DNA from: Lysobacterales bacterium
GTDB taxonomy: Bacteria > Pseudomonadota > Gammaproteobacteria > Xanthomonadales > Xanthomonadaceae
Length of the DNA: 64,000 nt
Direction of reading: 5' to 3'
Assembly (NCBI GenBank): GCA_019510125.1
Contig: JAEKKX010000010.1
Location: 1-64,000, forward strand
The notes beneath the pieces were generated by a model. That model was not told the DNA's origin and ran no database searches. It saw only the letters and a program-made list of their open reading frames with translations. Numbering within the stretch: position 1 is the first letter of the stretch; every line of letters starts with the position of its first letter. A program made the translations under genes and the position numbers. Below are positions 52,672 through 62,398 of this stretch, piece after piece.

Positions 52672-53487
52672 ATGCGCATCATCAGCTTCAACGCCAACGG
52701 CCTGCGCTCCGCGGCCACCAAGGGATTCTTCGACTGGTTCCGCGGACAGGACGCCGACGTCCTCTGCGTGCAGGAGACCAAGGCCCAGGAACACCAGCTC
52801 GGCGCGCCGGAACTGCGGCCCGACGGCTACCGCGCCTTCTTCAAGGACGCGATCACCAGGAAGGGCTACAGCGGCGTCGGCATCTACGCCCGCCGCGCCC
52901 CCGACGAAGTGCGCACCGCGCTGGGCTGGGCGCCGTTCGACGACGAGGGCCGCTACATCGAGGCCCGCTTCGGCAACCTCAGCGTGGTCTCGTTCTACAT
53001 CCCGTCGGGGACCTCGGGCGAGGAGCGCCAGGCCTTCAAGTACGAAGTGATGCGCTGGCTCCGGCCGATCATGGACGAATGGCTGCGCAGCGGCCGCGAC
53101 TACGTGCTGTGCGGCGACTGGAACATCGTCCGCGCCCGCAACGACATCAGGAACTGGACCTCGAACCAGAAGAATTCCGGCTGCCTGCCCGAGGAGCGCG
53201 CCTGGCTCAACGGCCTCGTCGCCGACGCCTGCGGCGACGGCACGCCCGCGCCGGCGCACGGCTGGCTCGACAGCTACCGCGTGCTCAAGCCCGAAGGCAC
53301 CGACTACACCTGGTGGTCGCAGCGCGGCGCCGCGCGCGCCAACGACGTCGGCTGGCGCATCGACTACCAGTTCGTCACCCCCGGCCTGCGCGACCGGGTG
53401 CGCGCCTGCGCGATCCACAAGGACCCACGCTTCTCCGACCACGCGCCCTACGTGGTGGACTATGCCGAAGGAGCGGGCGCGGCATGA
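52672..53487 (+). CDS. xthA: Exodeoxyribonuclease III
   Basis: A 271-residue AP endonuclease/3'-exonuclease in base-excision repair. Visible motifs of the exo/endo/phosphatase family: MRIISFNANGLRS, ADVLCVQETKA (catalytic Glu), the LCGDWNIVRARND segment, and the terminal FSDHAPYVVDY (catalytic Asp-His). The C-terminus overlaps ampG by four bases. Confidence 0.97.
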   Translation: MRIISFNANGLRSAATKGFFDWFRGQDADVLCVQETKAQEHQLGAPELRPDGYRAFFKDAITRKGYSGVGIYARRAPDEVRTALGWAPFDDEGRYIEARFGNLSVVSFYIPSGTSGEERQAFKYEVMRWLRPIMDEWLRSGRDYVLCGDWNIVRARNDIRNWTSNQKNSGCLPEERAWLNGLVADACGDGTPAPAHGWLDSYRVLKPEGTDYTWWSQRGAARANDVGWRIDYQFVTPGLRDRVRACAIHKDPRFSDHAPYVVDYAEGAGAA

Positions 53488-54809
53488 GCGGACCCGCCCC
53501 CGCCGCAGGCGGCAAACCCTCGTACAAGGGCTGGGCCGGCATCCGCCGCGCGTTCGGCACGCCGTCGGCGGCGACCATGGCGTTCTTCGGCTTCGGCTGC
53601 GGCCTGCCGTTCCTGCTGATCGCCTCGCAGACGCTGTCCACGCGCCTGCGCGACGTCGGTCTCGACCTCGGCAGCATCGGTCTGATCAGCCTGGCGAGCT
53701 TCTTCTACCTGCTGAAATTCCTGTGGGCGCCGATCATCGATCGCTACGCCTTCCCGGTGACCGCGTTCCTCGGCCGCCGCCGCTCGTGGCTGCTGGTCGC
53801 GCAGGTGGTGGTGCTGATCGGACTGTTCGGCCTGGCCTACGTGCAGCCGGAGCGGGGCGTGACCGCGCTGGTGGCCTGGGTGCTGGTCGCCTCGTTCGCC
53901 GGCGCGACCCAGGACTCCGTCGTCGACGCCTACCGCATCGAGATCGCGCCGGAGGAGGCGCAGGCCGCGCTCGCCGCGACCTACACCCTGGGCTACCGCA
54001 TCGGCCTGATCCTCGCCGGCGCCGGCGCGCTGTACCTGGCCGAGTTCGAGGGCTGGAAGATCGCCTACCTGGCGATGTCCTCGCTGATGGTGCTGCCGAT
54101 CGTCGCCACCGTGCTCAGCCGCGAGCCGGAGGTCCCGGTCTCCACCGTGACCCGCAGGATCGACTTCCTCGGCGCGTTCTGGCAGCCGTTCAGCAGCTTC
54201 TTCACCAGCAACGGCGTGGCGATGGCGCTGGCGCTGCTGCTGTTCGTCGGGCTGTACAAGTTCCCCGACCAGGTCATCGGCGTGATGGCCGGTCCGTTCT
54301 ACCTCGACTCCGGCTACACCAAGGCCGACATCGCCACCGTCTCGAAGCTCTACGGCGTGTGGATGGGCATCGCCGGTGCGTTCCTCGGCGGCGTCGCGGT
54401 CGCCGCGTTCGGGTTCCGGCGCATGCTGTTGGTCGCGGCGCTCGGGGTCGCGCTGTCGAACCTCGCGTTCCTGCTGATGGCCCACCATCCGTCGGAGATC
54501 TGGGCGTTCTACGCCGCGCTGACCGCCGACAACCTCTGCCAGGGCTTCGCCGGCACGGTGCTGGTCGCGTTCATGTCCTCGCTCACCGACCGCAACTTCA
54601 CCGCGACCCAGTTCGCGCTGCTGGTGTCGCTGGCGAACCTTCCCGGCAAGTTCGTCGGCGGCGCGTCGGGCTACATCGTCGAGGCGACCTCCTACGCGAC
54701 CTTCTTCATGCTCAGCGCGACGACGGTGATTCCGACCCTGCTGGTGCTCGCCTGGCTGTGGCCGCGCATCCGCGAACAGGAACGACCGCCGGCGGCCGCG
54801 GAACCCTGA
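53484..54809 (+). CDS. ampG: AmpG-type muropeptide/anhydromuropeptide permease (MFS)
   Basis: A 441-residue MFS transporter with 12 predicted helices: MAFFGFGCGLPFLLIASQTLSTRLRD, LKFLWAPIIDRY and LGRRRSWLL are the AmpG N-terminal signature. It imports GlcNAc-anhydroMurNAc peptides for cell-wall recycling. It is coupled to xthA (ATGA) and followed by a small RHH-like gene; AnmK, which phosphorylates the anhydroMurNAc it brings in, is encoded 400 bases downstream on the other strand. Confidence 0.92.
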   Translation: MSGPAPAAGGKPSYKGWAGIRRAFGTPSAATMAFFGFGCGLPFLLIASQTLSTRLRDVGLDLGSIGLISLASFFYLLKFLWAPIIDRYAFPVTAFLGRRRSWLLVAQVVVLIGLFGLAYVQPERGVTALVAWVLVASFAGATQDSVVDAYRIEIAPEEAQAALAATYTLGYRIGLILAGAGALYLAEFEGWKIAYLAMSSLMVLPIVATVLSREPEVPVSTVTRRIDFLGAFWQPFSSFFTSNGVAMALALLLFVGLYKFPDQVIGVMAGPFYLDSGYTKADIATVSKLYGVWMGIAGAFLGGVAVAAFGFRRMLLVAALGVALSNLAFLLMAHHPSEIWAFYAALTADNLCQGFAGTVLVAFMSSLTDRNFTATQFALLVSLANLPGKFVGGASGYIVEATSYATFFMLSATTVIPTLLVLAWLWPRIREQERPPAAAEP

Positions 54810-54812
54810 GCC

Positions 54813-55169
54813 ATGACCGACCTCGTCCTCCGCGACATCGATCCGCAACTGGCGGCGCGCATCCGCAAGGTGTCGGAGACCAACGGCTGGACGCTGCACG
54901 AGACCATCCTGCACCTGATCGAGCGCGGGCTGTTCGCCAGCGAGGGCGGCGCGCTGCGCTTCGACAGTTCCGAGACGGACGTGATGCAGTCGGTGATCGC
55001 GGCGCTGGAGACGGTGCCCAACGACCCGGGGTTCGCGCTGATCGGCCGCACCGACGCGCCGGCCGTGGCCCCGCACGACCCGCGGCCGGCGACCAGTTTC
55101 GATCAGGCCGAGATCGAACGCTTCCTCGACAGCGTCCCCAAGGGCGCGGGGCTCGGCCAGGGCGACTGA
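54813..55169 (+). CDS. Small protein with ribbon-helix-helix-like N-terminus
   Basis: A 118-residue acidic protein, three bases behind ampG. Residues 1-45 (LVLRDIDPQLAARIRKVSE, then TLHETILHLIERGLFA) fit a ribbon-helix-helix fold, usually a DNA-binding module; the rest is an acidic, disordered-looking tail. It could be a regulator of the operon. It is found in the same place in related genomes to my recollection; function unknown. Confidence 0.75.
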   Translation: MTDLVLRDIDPQLAARIRKVSETNGWTLHETILHLIERGLFASEGGALRFDSSETDVMQSVIAALETVPNDPGFALIGRTDAPAVAPHDPRPATSFDQAEIERFLDSVPKGAGLGQGD

Positions 55170-55212
55170 GTGCGTCCCGCGGCGTCCGGGCAGCCGGCCC
55201 GGCGTCGCCGGC

Positions 55213-56361
55213 TCAGGCCTGGTGGATCGCGCCCAGCACCCGCGGCCCGCGCGCACCGGTGACCCCGGGCAGGTTGCCGGCCCGCCCCAGCACCGTCTGC
55301 CGCGCCAGCCAGGCGAAGCCCAGCGCCTCGACGTGGTCGGGATCGAGCCCGTGGGCCGCGGTGGATTCGACCGTCGCGCCCGGCAGCGCCTCGGCCAGCG
55401 CGCGCATCAGCACCGGGTTGTGGACCCCGCCGCCGCAGGCGATCACGCGGGCGGCGGCGGGCAGGGTCGCGCGCAGCGCGTCGGCGATCGTGCGCACGCT
55501 CAGCGCCAGCAGCGTCGCCTGCACGTCCGCGGGGCTCTCCGCGCCGCTGCGGCGGGCGTCGACCCAGCCGAGGTGGAACTGGTCGCGGCCGGTCGATTTC
55601 GGCGGCGGCAGCGCGAACCACGGCTCGTCGAGCAGGCGGTCGAGCAGCGCCGCGTCCACCCGGCCCGCGGCGGCGAACGCGCCGTCGCGATCGAACCCCG
55701 CGCCCACGTGGCGCAGGCACCAGGCGTCCATCAGGCCGTTGGCCGGGCCGGTGTCGAAGCCGCGGACCCCGGCGGGGTCGCCGGCCGGCAGCAGGGTCAG
55801 GTTGGCGATGCCGCCGAGGTTGAGCACCGCGCGGTCCTCGCCGGGCGCGGACAGCAGCGCCGCGTGCAGCGCCGGCAGCAGCGGCGCGCCGTGCCCCCCG
55901 GCGGCCACGTCGCGGCGGCGGAAATCGGCCACCGTGCGCACCCCGGTGCGCTCGACGATGCGGCTGGCGTCGCCGAGCTGCAGGGTGAAGGCATGCGGCC
56001 CGTGCGGCCGGTGGCGCAGGGTCTGCCCGTGCGAGCCGATCGCGCCGATTTCCGCGTGGTCCACGCCGCTGTCGCGGATCGCGCGTTCGGCCGCGTCGGC
56101 GAACGCGTCGCCGAGCCGCGCGTCCAGTTCCCCGATCTCGTCGAGGGTCATCGACGGCGCGTGCTGGCCGAGATCGACGATGCGCGCGCGCAGGTCCGGC
56201 GCCCAGGCGTAGGTGCGGCCGAACAGCGGTTCCGCGCGCGGCGGACGGCCGTCGCCGGCGTCGTGGAAGCGGGCGATGGCGACGTCGATCCCGTCGGCGC
56301 TGGTGCCGGAGATCATGCCGAGGTAAAGCGCGGAGGTCGGATCGGTCATCGGTGCATGCAT
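55213..56361 (-). CDS. anmK: Anhydro-N-acetylmuramic acid kinase
   Basis: A 382-residue ASKHA-fold kinase which converts anhydroMurNAc to MurNAc-6-P in wall recycling. Motifs: [15 protein letters not shown] at the start (phosphate 1), [32 protein letters not shown], and [11 protein letters not shown]. The ATG at 56361 is given; a second at 56349 is four codons in. It forms a set with ampG and the M23 endopeptidase; it follows the DUF4304-like gene by 40 bases on the same strand. Confidence 0.95.
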   Translation of the reverse strand: MHAPMTDPTSALYLGMISGTSADGIDVAIARFHDAGDGRPPRAEPLFGRTYAWAPDLRARIVDLGQHAPSMTLDEIGELDARLGDAFADAAERAIRDSGVDHAEIGAIGSHGQTLRHRPHGPHAFTLQLGDASRIVERTGVRTVADFRRRDVAAGGHGAPLLPALHAALLSAPGEDRAVLNLGGIANLTLLPAGDPAGVRGFDTGPANGLMDAWCLRHVGAGFDRDGAFAAAGRVDAALLDRLLDEPWFALPPPKSTGRDQFHLGWVDARRSGAESPADVQATLLALSVRTIADALRATLPAAARVIACGGGVHNPVLMRALAEALPGATVESTAAHGLDPDHVEALGFAWLARQTVLGRAGNLPGVTGARGPRVLGAIHQA

Positions 56362-56401
56362 GGCGGCATGATCGGCGATGGCGTCGGCGCCCGCCAGCCG
56401 G

Positions 56402-56893
56402 TCAGGCGTCCGCGGGCACGCGCGTCGCCGGCGGGCAGGCGTGCATGTGCGGGCCGGGCCGGCCTTCGCGCCAGTAGCGCCACAGCTCCGGCAGCAGCGC
56501 GACGGTGGCGTCGACCACGGCGTCCGGCGCGGGCGCGCGCCGCCCGAGCAGGCGCAGCGGCCAGGCGAGATCGCCGCGGAACCAGGCGGCGGTGGTCGGG
56601 CCCGGGCGCGGCTGCAGGCGGCCGCTGTCCGGCAGCCAGCCGGCGGACACCGCCTCGACCGGGAACCGGCGCTCGCCGACCGCCAGGCCGTCGGCGGGGC
56701 AGGTGGCGTAGTTGACGACGTAGCGCGGACGGTCGTGGCGGTCCCACTGCACTTCGAGCAGGTGCGCGACCCCGCCGTGCGGCCGCAGGAAGCGCAGCGT
56801 GCGCTCGGCGTCGGGGAGCGGGAGAAAGTCCTCGGCGATCAGCGCCGGGACCAGCCGCGACCGCACCGCGTTGCGCAGTGCGGCCGCCGCCAC
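56402..56893 (-). CDS. DUF4304-like hypothetical protein
   Basis: A 163-residue protein from GTG 56893, four bases after the M23 peptidase stop. The N-terminal half ([22 protein letters not shown] ... [19 protein letters not shown]-like) resembles DUF4304, a small alpha/beta domain of unknown role. A proline-rich C-terminus follows. It is most likely translationally coupled to the M23 gene. Confidence 0.7.
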   Translation of the reverse strand: MAAAALRNAVRSRLVPALIAEDFLPLPDAERTLRFLRPHGGVAHLLEVQWDRHDRPRYVVNYATCPADGLAVGERRFPVEAVSAGWLPDSGRLQPRPGPTTAAWFRGDLAWPLRLLGRRAPAPDAVVDATVALLPELWRYWREGRPGPHMHACPPATRVPADA

Positions 56894-56897
56894 GGGC

Positions 56898-58358
56898 TCA
56901 GCCCTTCTTGCGCTTCGCGGCGGGCTTGTCGGACGCCAGCGCCGAGGCCAGCGCCTGCTGCGGGGCTTCCAGCGCCTGCGGGAACACGATGTTCTCGACC
57001 GTGCGGATCTTGGTCATCGCGCGCAGGGTCTCGTTGCGGAAGCTCGCCAGCTCGGCGCCGCGCAGCGGCTCCGGCGGCGGCATCGTGATCGACAGCGGAT
57101 TGCGGTGCACGCCGTTGATCCGGAATTCGTAGTGCAGGTGCGGGCCGGTGGCCAGGCCGGTGCTGCCGACGTAGCCGATCACCGTGCCCTGCGGGATGCG
57201 CTGGCCGACGCGCTCGTTGCCGAAGCGCGACATGTGCCCGTACAGCGTGGTGTAGCCGTGCCCGTGGTCGAGGATGACCACCCGGCCGTAGCCGTTCTGC
57301 CAGCCGACGAACTGGACGCGGGCGTCGCCGGCGGCCTGGATCGGGGTGCCGGTGCTCGCCGCGTAGTCCACGCCCTTGTGCATGCGCATGCGGCCCAGCA
57401 CCGGGTGGTAGCGGTTGCCGAAGCTGGAGCTCAGCCGCGCGTACGGGATCGGCATGCGGATGAACGCCTTCTTCAGCGGCCTGCCGTCGGAGGTGAAGTA
57501 TTCCGGCCGGCCGTTGCGGTTGTGCAGGAAGGCGGTGTGCAGCTTGCCGTCGACGGTGAAGGCGGCGGCGAGGATCGGACCGGTGCGCTGGAGCTGGCCG
57601 TCGACCCAGGTCTGGTCGACCACCACGCTGAAGCGGTCGTCGGCGTCGAGGTCGGAATCGAAGTCGATGTCGTACTTGAACATCTCGTCGGTGAGCTGGT
57701 CCAGGTGCGCGCCCGACAGGCCGAGCTGGCGCGCCGAGCGGAACAGCGACCGGCCGACCTTGCCGCTGAGGACCACGGTGCGCACGTCGACGTCGCGCTT
57801 GAGCACGGTTTCCTTGACCTTGCCGCCGCTGAGGTCGAGCTGGACGCGCTGGCCGTCGCTGCGCAGGTAGCGCAGGCCGCGCAGCTTGCCGTTCACCGGC
57901 AGGTCCACCGCCAGCTCGGTCTTCGGCGTGAGCTGGCCGATCTCGGCCTTGACCCCGGGATGGTCGAGCACCCGCTTGAGGTCGGCGTCGGAAATGCCGA
58001 GGACCCCGAACATGTGCTTGAGCGACGCGCCGCGACGGACCGTCACCGCATGCCAACTGTCGCCGAAGGTGCCGGAGGCGCGCGCCATCGACAGCGGCGG
58101 CAGCCGCAGCGACAGGGTCTGCAGCGGACTGCCGGCCGGCGGCTGCTCCATCGGGGCGAAACCGGGCACGATCGTGCCCAGCAGCGCGACCATGGTCGCG
58201 GTCAGGCTGACCTGGGCCCACTGCCGCCGGGTCCAGCGGCCGCGGAAATCGGGGGCGTCGCTCGGCGCGGGTGTGCGGGCGTCCTGCTCGCCGGCGATGC
58301 GCAGATTGCGCAGCCGAATCAGTCGATTGCGCAGAGCGCGGCTCGATGAAGTGGACAT
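56898..58358 (-). CDS. M23-family murein endopeptidase, membrane-anchored
   Basis: A 486-residue protein: cytoplasmic basic N-terminus, one transmembrane helix (residues ~58-78: QVSLTATMVALLGTIVPGF), an OapA/LysM-like domain (WHAVTVRRGASLKHMFGVLGIS), and a C-terminal M23 peptidase with zinc ligands in MRMHKGVDYAAS (HxxxD), and HLHYEF (HxH). It cleaves peptidoglycan cross-links, like MepM/TagE. The ATG at 58358 is chosen (GGGGATT upstream) over a longer frame to 58424. A promoter-like pair (TTGACG/TATGTT) precedes it; it is divergent from tyrS. Confidence 0.93.
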   Translation of the reverse strand: MSTSSSRALRNRLIRLRNLRIAGEQDARTPAPSDAPDFRGRWTRRQWAQVSLTATMVALLGTIVPGFAPMEQPPAGSPLQTLSLRLPPLSMARASGTFGDSWHAVTVRRGASLKHMFGVLGISDADLKRVLDHPGVKAEIGQLTPKTELAVDLPVNGKLRGLRYLRSDGQRVQLDLSGGKVKETVLKRDVDVRTVVLSGKVGRSLFRSARQLGLSGAHLDQLTDEMFKYDIDFDSDLDADDRFSVVVDQTWVDGQLQRTGPILAAAFTVDGKLHTAFLHNRNGRPEYFTSDGRPLKKAFIRMPIPYARLSSSFGNRYHPVLGRMRMHKGVDYAASTGTPIQAAGDARVQFVGWQNGYGRVVILDHGHGYTTLYGHMSRFGNERVGQRIPQGTVIGYVGSTGLATGPHLHYEFRINGVHRNPLSITMPPPEPLRGAELASFRNETLRAMTKIRTVENIVFPQALEAPQQALASALASDKPAAKRKKG

Positions 58359-58394
58359 CGAACGGAATCCCCCAGTCGGGACGGGCAAGGCGGT

Positions 58395-58424
58395 AACATA
58401 AGTTAGTCGAAAAGAGTGCGTCAA
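58395..58424 (-). promoter_or_regulatory. Promoter of the M23 peptidase operon
   Basis: On the - strand: TTGACG (complement of 58419-58424), 18 bp, TATGTT (complement of 58395-58400). It overlaps an AT-rich island in the divergent promoter region. Confidence 0.45.
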
Positions 58425-58428
58425 ATCC

Positions 58429-58456
58429 TTGACTGGATTGGTTTTTTTAGGATGAT
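58429..58456 (+). promoter_or_regulatory. Promoter of tyrS
   Basis: TTGACT (58429-58434), a 16-bp spacer that includes a seven-T run, then GATGAT (58451-58456). The weak -10 gives moderate confidence. The leader to tyrS is ~150 bases; no T-box-like structure was recognised. Confidence 0.4.
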
Positions 58457-58607
58457 GAACTTAACTTCGATTTAACTCCGCGTTCAGTTTCACGGCCCGG
58501 ATCGGTAAAGTTCCACGACCCGGACGCCCAACCGCGTCCCCTTCCGCGCGCGATTCGCCGCAAGCGGTCACGGTTCCCCCCTTTCTCCTGCCTTCGACGC
58601 CGCCCCG

Positions 58608-59828
58608 ATGCCCGATCCCGCCTTCGACCCCGCCGCCCTCGCCCTGATCGAACGCGGCGCCGACGAAATCCTCAAGCGCGAGGAGCTGGAGGCCCGTTCG
58701 AAGCTCGGCCGCCCGCTGCGCGTGAAGGCCGGCTTCGACCCGACCGCGCCGGACCTGCACCTCGGCCACACGGTGCTGCTGAACAAGATGCGGCAGTTCC
58801 AGGACCTCGGCCACCAGGTGATCTTCCTGATCGGCGACTTCACCGGGATGATCGGCGACCCCACCGGCAAGAACGCCACCCGCAAGCCGCTGACCCGCGA
58901 GGACGTGCTGGCCAACGCCGAGACCTATGCCGAGCAGGTGTTCAAGGTGCTCGACCGCGAGCGCACCGAGGTCCGCTTCAACAGCGAGTGGTTCGGGAAG
59001 ATGACCGCCGCCGACATGATCCGGCTCGCCGCGCAACACACGGTCGCGCGGATGCTGGAGCGCGACGACTTCGCCAAGCGCTACGCCGCGCAGCAGTCGA
59101 TCGCGATCCACGAATTCCTCTACCCGCTGGTGCAGGGCTACGACTCGGTCGCGCTGGAGGCCGACGTCGAACTGGGCGGCACCGACCAGAAGTTCAACCT
59201 GCTGATGGGCCGCGGCCTGCAGGAGGCGCACGGCCAGAAGCCGCAGATCGTGCTGACCATGCCGCTGCTGGAGGGCCTGGACGGTGTCAACAAGATGTCG
59301 AAGTCGCTGGGCAACTACATCGGCATCGCCGAGCCGGCGATCGACATCGTCAACAAGACCATGAAGATCGGCGACGACCTGATGTGGCGCTGGATCGACC
59401 TGCTGAGCTTCGAGATCGGCATCGCCGAGGCGGCGCGGCTGAAGGCCGACGTCGCCGGCGGCGCGCTCAATCCGCGCGACGTGAAGCTGCGCCTCGCCCG
59501 CGAACTGGCGGCGCGCTTCCACGACGCGGCCGCCGCCGAGACCGCGATCGCCGGCTGGCACGCCGCGGTGACCGGGCAGGGCGACACTTCGCTGCTGCCG
59601 CTGCACGAGGTGCGCATCCCCGCCGAGGGCCTGCGCATCGCCGCGCTGCTGACCGCCGCCGGCATCACCCCGAGCAACGCCGAGGCCGGCCGCAAGCTCA
59701 AGGAGCGCGCGGTGAGGGTCGATGGCAATGTGGTCGAGGATCCGGCCACCACCTTCGCCCCCGGCTTCGAGGGCGTGCTGCAGGTCGGCAAGCGCAACTT
59801 CGCCCGGGTGCGGCTGGTCGCGGGCTGA
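58608..59828 (+). CDS. tyrS: Tyrosyl-tRNA synthetase
   Basis: A 406-residue class I synthetase of the TyrZ-like type. The HIGH motif appears as HLGH (in [11 protein letters not shown]), the KMSKS motif is K229-M-S-K-S, and a C-terminal S4 RNA-binding domain (residues ~340-405; [12 protein letters not shown]) is complete. It charges tRNA-Tyr. It precedes a tandem hairpin array that faces the effector gene. Confidence 0.97.
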   Translation: MPDPAFDPAALALIERGADEILKREELEARSKLGRPLRVKAGFDPTAPDLHLGHTVLLNKMRQFQDLGHQVIFLIGDFTGMIGDPTGKNATRKPLTREDVLANAETYAEQVFKVLDRERTEVRFNSEWFGKMTAADMIRLAAQHTVARMLERDDFAKRYAAQQSIAIHEFLYPLVQGYDSVALEADVELGGTDQKFNLLMGRGLQEAHGQKPQIVLTMPLLEGLDGVNKMSKSLGNYIGIAEPAIDIVNKTMKIGDDLMWRWIDLLSFEIGIAEAARLKADVAGGALNPRDVKLRLARELAARFHDAAAAETAIAGWHAAVTGQGDTSLLPLHEVRIPAEGLRIAALLTAAGITPSNAEAGRKLKERAVRVDGNVVEDPATTFAPGFEGVLQVGKRNFARVRLVAG

Positions 59829-59846
59829 GCCCGGCGGCGTGCGGCG

Positions 59847-59971
59847 ATCCCGCGCCTCTGCCCGGGCGGCACGTGTGATGATCCCGCGCCGCTGCGCGGG
59901 CGGGACGTGTGATGATCCCGCGCCGCTGCGCGGGCGGCACATGTGATGATCCCGCGCCGCTGCGCGGGCGG
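59847..59971. repeat. Four tandem 34-bp hairpin repeats between convergent tyrS and the effector gene
   Basis: The unit atcccgcgccgctgcgcggg + cgggacgtgtgatg recurs four times (59847, 59881, 59915, partial 59949). Each has a cccgcgc..gcgcggg hairpin, so the block can act as a stack of terminators. Copy 1 is the most diverged; copies 2-4 are nearly identical. Confidence 0.85.
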
Positions 59972-59997
59972 GATCGGGTCCGCTCACATCCTGCGGA

Positions 59998-62025
59998 TCA
60001 CATGTGGCGTTGCGCCTGGGCCTGCGGATCCTGCGCCTGGTGCTGCGCGACCTGCTGCGGCTGCTGGACGAAGCCGGTGGCGTCGACCGGCTGCGTGTAG
60101 CGCAGGCCCTGCTGCGGGTCCAGTTGCGAGGCGACCACGGCGTTGCGGCCCTCGTGCTCGACCACGGTCAGCGCGTCGATCGCGGTCAGGCCGTTGCCGC
60201 GGGCCTGCGACGCGATCCGCTCGGCGCCGACGACCAGGGCCTCCGGGTCCTGCGTCGCCCCGCCCAGCGCGGACAGTTGCTGGTGCGCCTGCGCGTACAG
60301 CGTGGGCGCGCGCTGGCCGTTCTGCGCGAACAGGTTGGCGTCGAGCGTGTGCAGCGAGTCGCGCATCGGCGCGCGCAGGGCGTCGTCGATGTCGACCGTG
60401 GCGTGGCGGACGAGGTTGCCGTGGGTGTCGCGCCGGTCCGCGATCACCAGCGCGTTGCGATCGCGGTCGAAGGTGATGTCGCCGATGCGGTCCATGCCCG
60501 CGTCCTTCGCCGCCAGCGCCACCGCCGCGGACAGGCGTCCGGCGGCGGAGTCGCCGACGGAGAGGATCGAGTGGCGGATCTCCGATTCGCCGGCCGCGCC
60601 GCGCAGGATCTCCGCCGCGTGCGGATTGCTTTTCTCGTCCATCATCGACGCGATCCGGGTGGAGCTCTCCAGCAGCAGCTTGGTCGGGTCGATCTGGCGC
60701 TGGGTCGATTCCAGCGCGTAGGTCGCGTCGTGCGGCTTGGGCGTGTGCGCGTCGTTGGCGCGCGCGTCCAGCCGCGATTCGACCCCCGGCGGCGTCGGCC
60801 GGAAGTTGTCGTCGACCGATCCCCCGGGATGGGTGTGGACCGAATCGAGCGCCGGCATCGCCTTGCCGATGATGTTCGGATCGACGCCGCTGCGCACGTG
60901 CTGGCCCTGCTGCACGGTGTTGCCGTCCTGGGTGCGGTCGGCGTACCAGTACTGGGTCTGGGCGTAGCCCAGGCGCTGGAACATCTTGGTGTTGGAGTCG
61001 TGGACGACGTACTGCTCCGGGTCGGGCGCGACCTTCTTGCAGATCTCGTGGCCGACGACCTTGTTGAGGTAGTCGCCCATCAGGTTGGCGTTGATCTGCG
61101 CCAGTCCCTTGCCCGCGTCGTAGCCGCCGCCGATGTCCGAGTGGCAGCCGGCGACCTGGAGGTTGGCGAACCGGTCCGGGTCGGCGCGCACGATGTCGTC
61201 GGTCACGATCCGGTTCACCGGGAACAGCACCCGGTGCTCGTCGCGCGCGGTCAACTGCAGCGCCGAGGTGATGTTGCCGGGCAGCGAGCGGTCGTGCTGC
61301 TCGGCGATGCCGGTCGCGACCGGATCGTAGAGTCCGGCGACGATCGGCACCTTGCCCGGGGCGACCAGCTCGCCCCGCAGCTCGCGGAACTCGCGGATGT
61401 CCGGGAGGTCGCCCATCATCGGGTCTTGGGTGTCGTGACGATGGTCGTCGTTCTCCTGGGTGCGATAGCCGACCTCGGCGTGGATGCCGTACTTGCCGAC
61501 CACCGACGCGAATTCCGCCGCCTCGACCGCGCCGCGGCTGAAGCCGAAGGTGATCACGCTGATCTCGGCGTCCGGGTTTTCCTGCTTCCATTGGCGGGTC
61601 TTGTCGCCGAGGTCCTTGTACATCTCCCAGACCCGGTCCTCGACCGAATTGCCGCGCGCGTTGTCCAGGGTGTTGCCCCAGGTGTTCTGGGTGCCGGGAC
61701 CCTCGATGTAGCGGGCGTGCATGCGGCTGAACCCGGGGCTGTTCGGGCCGTCGCCGTGGATGAAGCGGTCGAAGTCGTCGTACAGCGCGTGGACGTTGGT
61801 CGATTCGGTCAGCGTCCGGGTCGCGTCGTTGCCGGTGCCGTCGAACGCGGCCACGAAGACGTAGCGGTTGGGGTTGCCGGTGATGTCGAACTCCGGAAGG
61901 TCGACGCGCATGCCCGACAGGCGGGTCGCCGCATCGTGGTAGGTCTGCAGGTCCTGCGGCGTCGCGTAATAGGCGTTCTGCATGCCGGGAACGGGCTCCC
62001 GGCCATCCGAGGCTTGGTAAGGCAT
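59998..62025 (-). CDS. X-T4SS effector: DUF2235 (Tle-like) phospholipase with C-terminal XVIPCD secretion domain
   Basis: A 675-residue putative antibacterial toxin. Residues ~50-345 are a DUF2235 alpha/beta hydrolase: AFDGTGND (60-67), nucleophile GFSRGA with Ser163, Asp234 in GLYDPVAT, and His295 in GCHSDIGGGY. From ~550 the C-terminus has XVIPCD features: RDSLHTLDANLFAQNG, GNGLTAIDALTVVEHEGRN, and a glutamine-rich tail, which target proteins to the Xanthomonas-type killer T4SS. AAGGA precedes the ATG. No immunity lipoprotein gene is seen next to it, unlike typical X-Tfe/X-Tfi pairs; the upstream gene is an unrelated, divergent peptidase. Confidence 0.85.
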   Translation of the reverse strand: MPYQASDGREPVPGMQNAYYATPQDLQTYHDAATRLSGMRVDLPEFDITGNPNRYVFVAAFDGTGNDATRTLTESTNVHALYDDFDRFIHGDGPNSPGFSRMHARYIEGPGTQNTWGNTLDNARGNSVEDRVWEMYKDLGDKTRQWKQENPDAEISVITFGFSRGAVEAAEFASVVGKYGIHAEVGYRTQENDDHRHDTQDPMMGDLPDIREFRELRGELVAPGKVPIVAGLYDPVATGIAEQHDRSLPGNITSALQLTARDEHRVLFPVNRIVTDDIVRADPDRFANLQVAGCHSDIGGGYDAGKGLAQINANLMGDYLNKVVGHEICKKVAPDPEQYVVHDSNTKMFQRLGYAQTQYWYADRTQDGNTVQQGQHVRSGVDPNIIGKAMPALDSVHTHPGGSVDDNFRPTPPGVESRLDARANDAHTPKPHDATYALESTQRQIDPTKLLLESSTRIASMMDEKSNPHAAEILRGAAGESEIRHSILSVGDSAAGRLSAAVALAAKDAGMDRIGDITFDRDRNALVIADRRDTHGNLVRHATVDIDDALRAPMRDSLHTLDANLFAQNGQRAPTLYAQAHQQLSALGGATQDPEALVVGAERIASQARGNGLTAIDALTVVEHEGRNAVVASQLDPQQGLRYTQPVDATGFVQQPQQVAQHQAQDPQAQAQRHM

Positions 62026-62398
62026 CGTTCGGTCCTTGATCGTGAGGGGAATCGGCGCGTGACGCGGGTCTCCGTGCGAACGCGAAACCGGTCGCGTCCG
62101 CGCCATCGGCGACCGGGGATCGCCGCAGCGTTCCCGGCCCGCGGTGCGGGAAGGCCGCGGTTCCGTGCGTCGTCCCCATCGGCGTGTCCGCGCCGCGAAT
62201 GCCGGGATACCATGCGGGTCTCGCGAGCGTCAATCGCAGCGGCCACGATCGTCCGGGCCCGCACGTCCGGGCCGGCACGTGTCGATCCGCTCGCGCCGGC
62301 ATGCCCGCGGCCGGTGGCGGTGTCGATCGAAGCCACCCGGCGGATGCCCGCGCGTCCGGCCTCTGTCATGCTTGTCCGCCGCAACATGGCCTGCCGCC
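62026..62398. other. Divergent promoter region between the effector and ptrB genes
   Basis: About 370 gene-free bases. A 10-base direct repeat (cgtccgggcc) occurs twice around 62250-62275. No operator, promoter or immunity gene could be recognised. Confidence 0.5.

Noticed and set aside
59847-59971. 34-bp repeats that look like a CRISPR array
   Set aside because: Units are directly abutting, without unique spacers; each is a hairpin terminator.
62026-62398. Search for an immunity gene of the effector
   Set aside because: Short open frames there are Arg-rich shadows without a lipobox or signal peptide.
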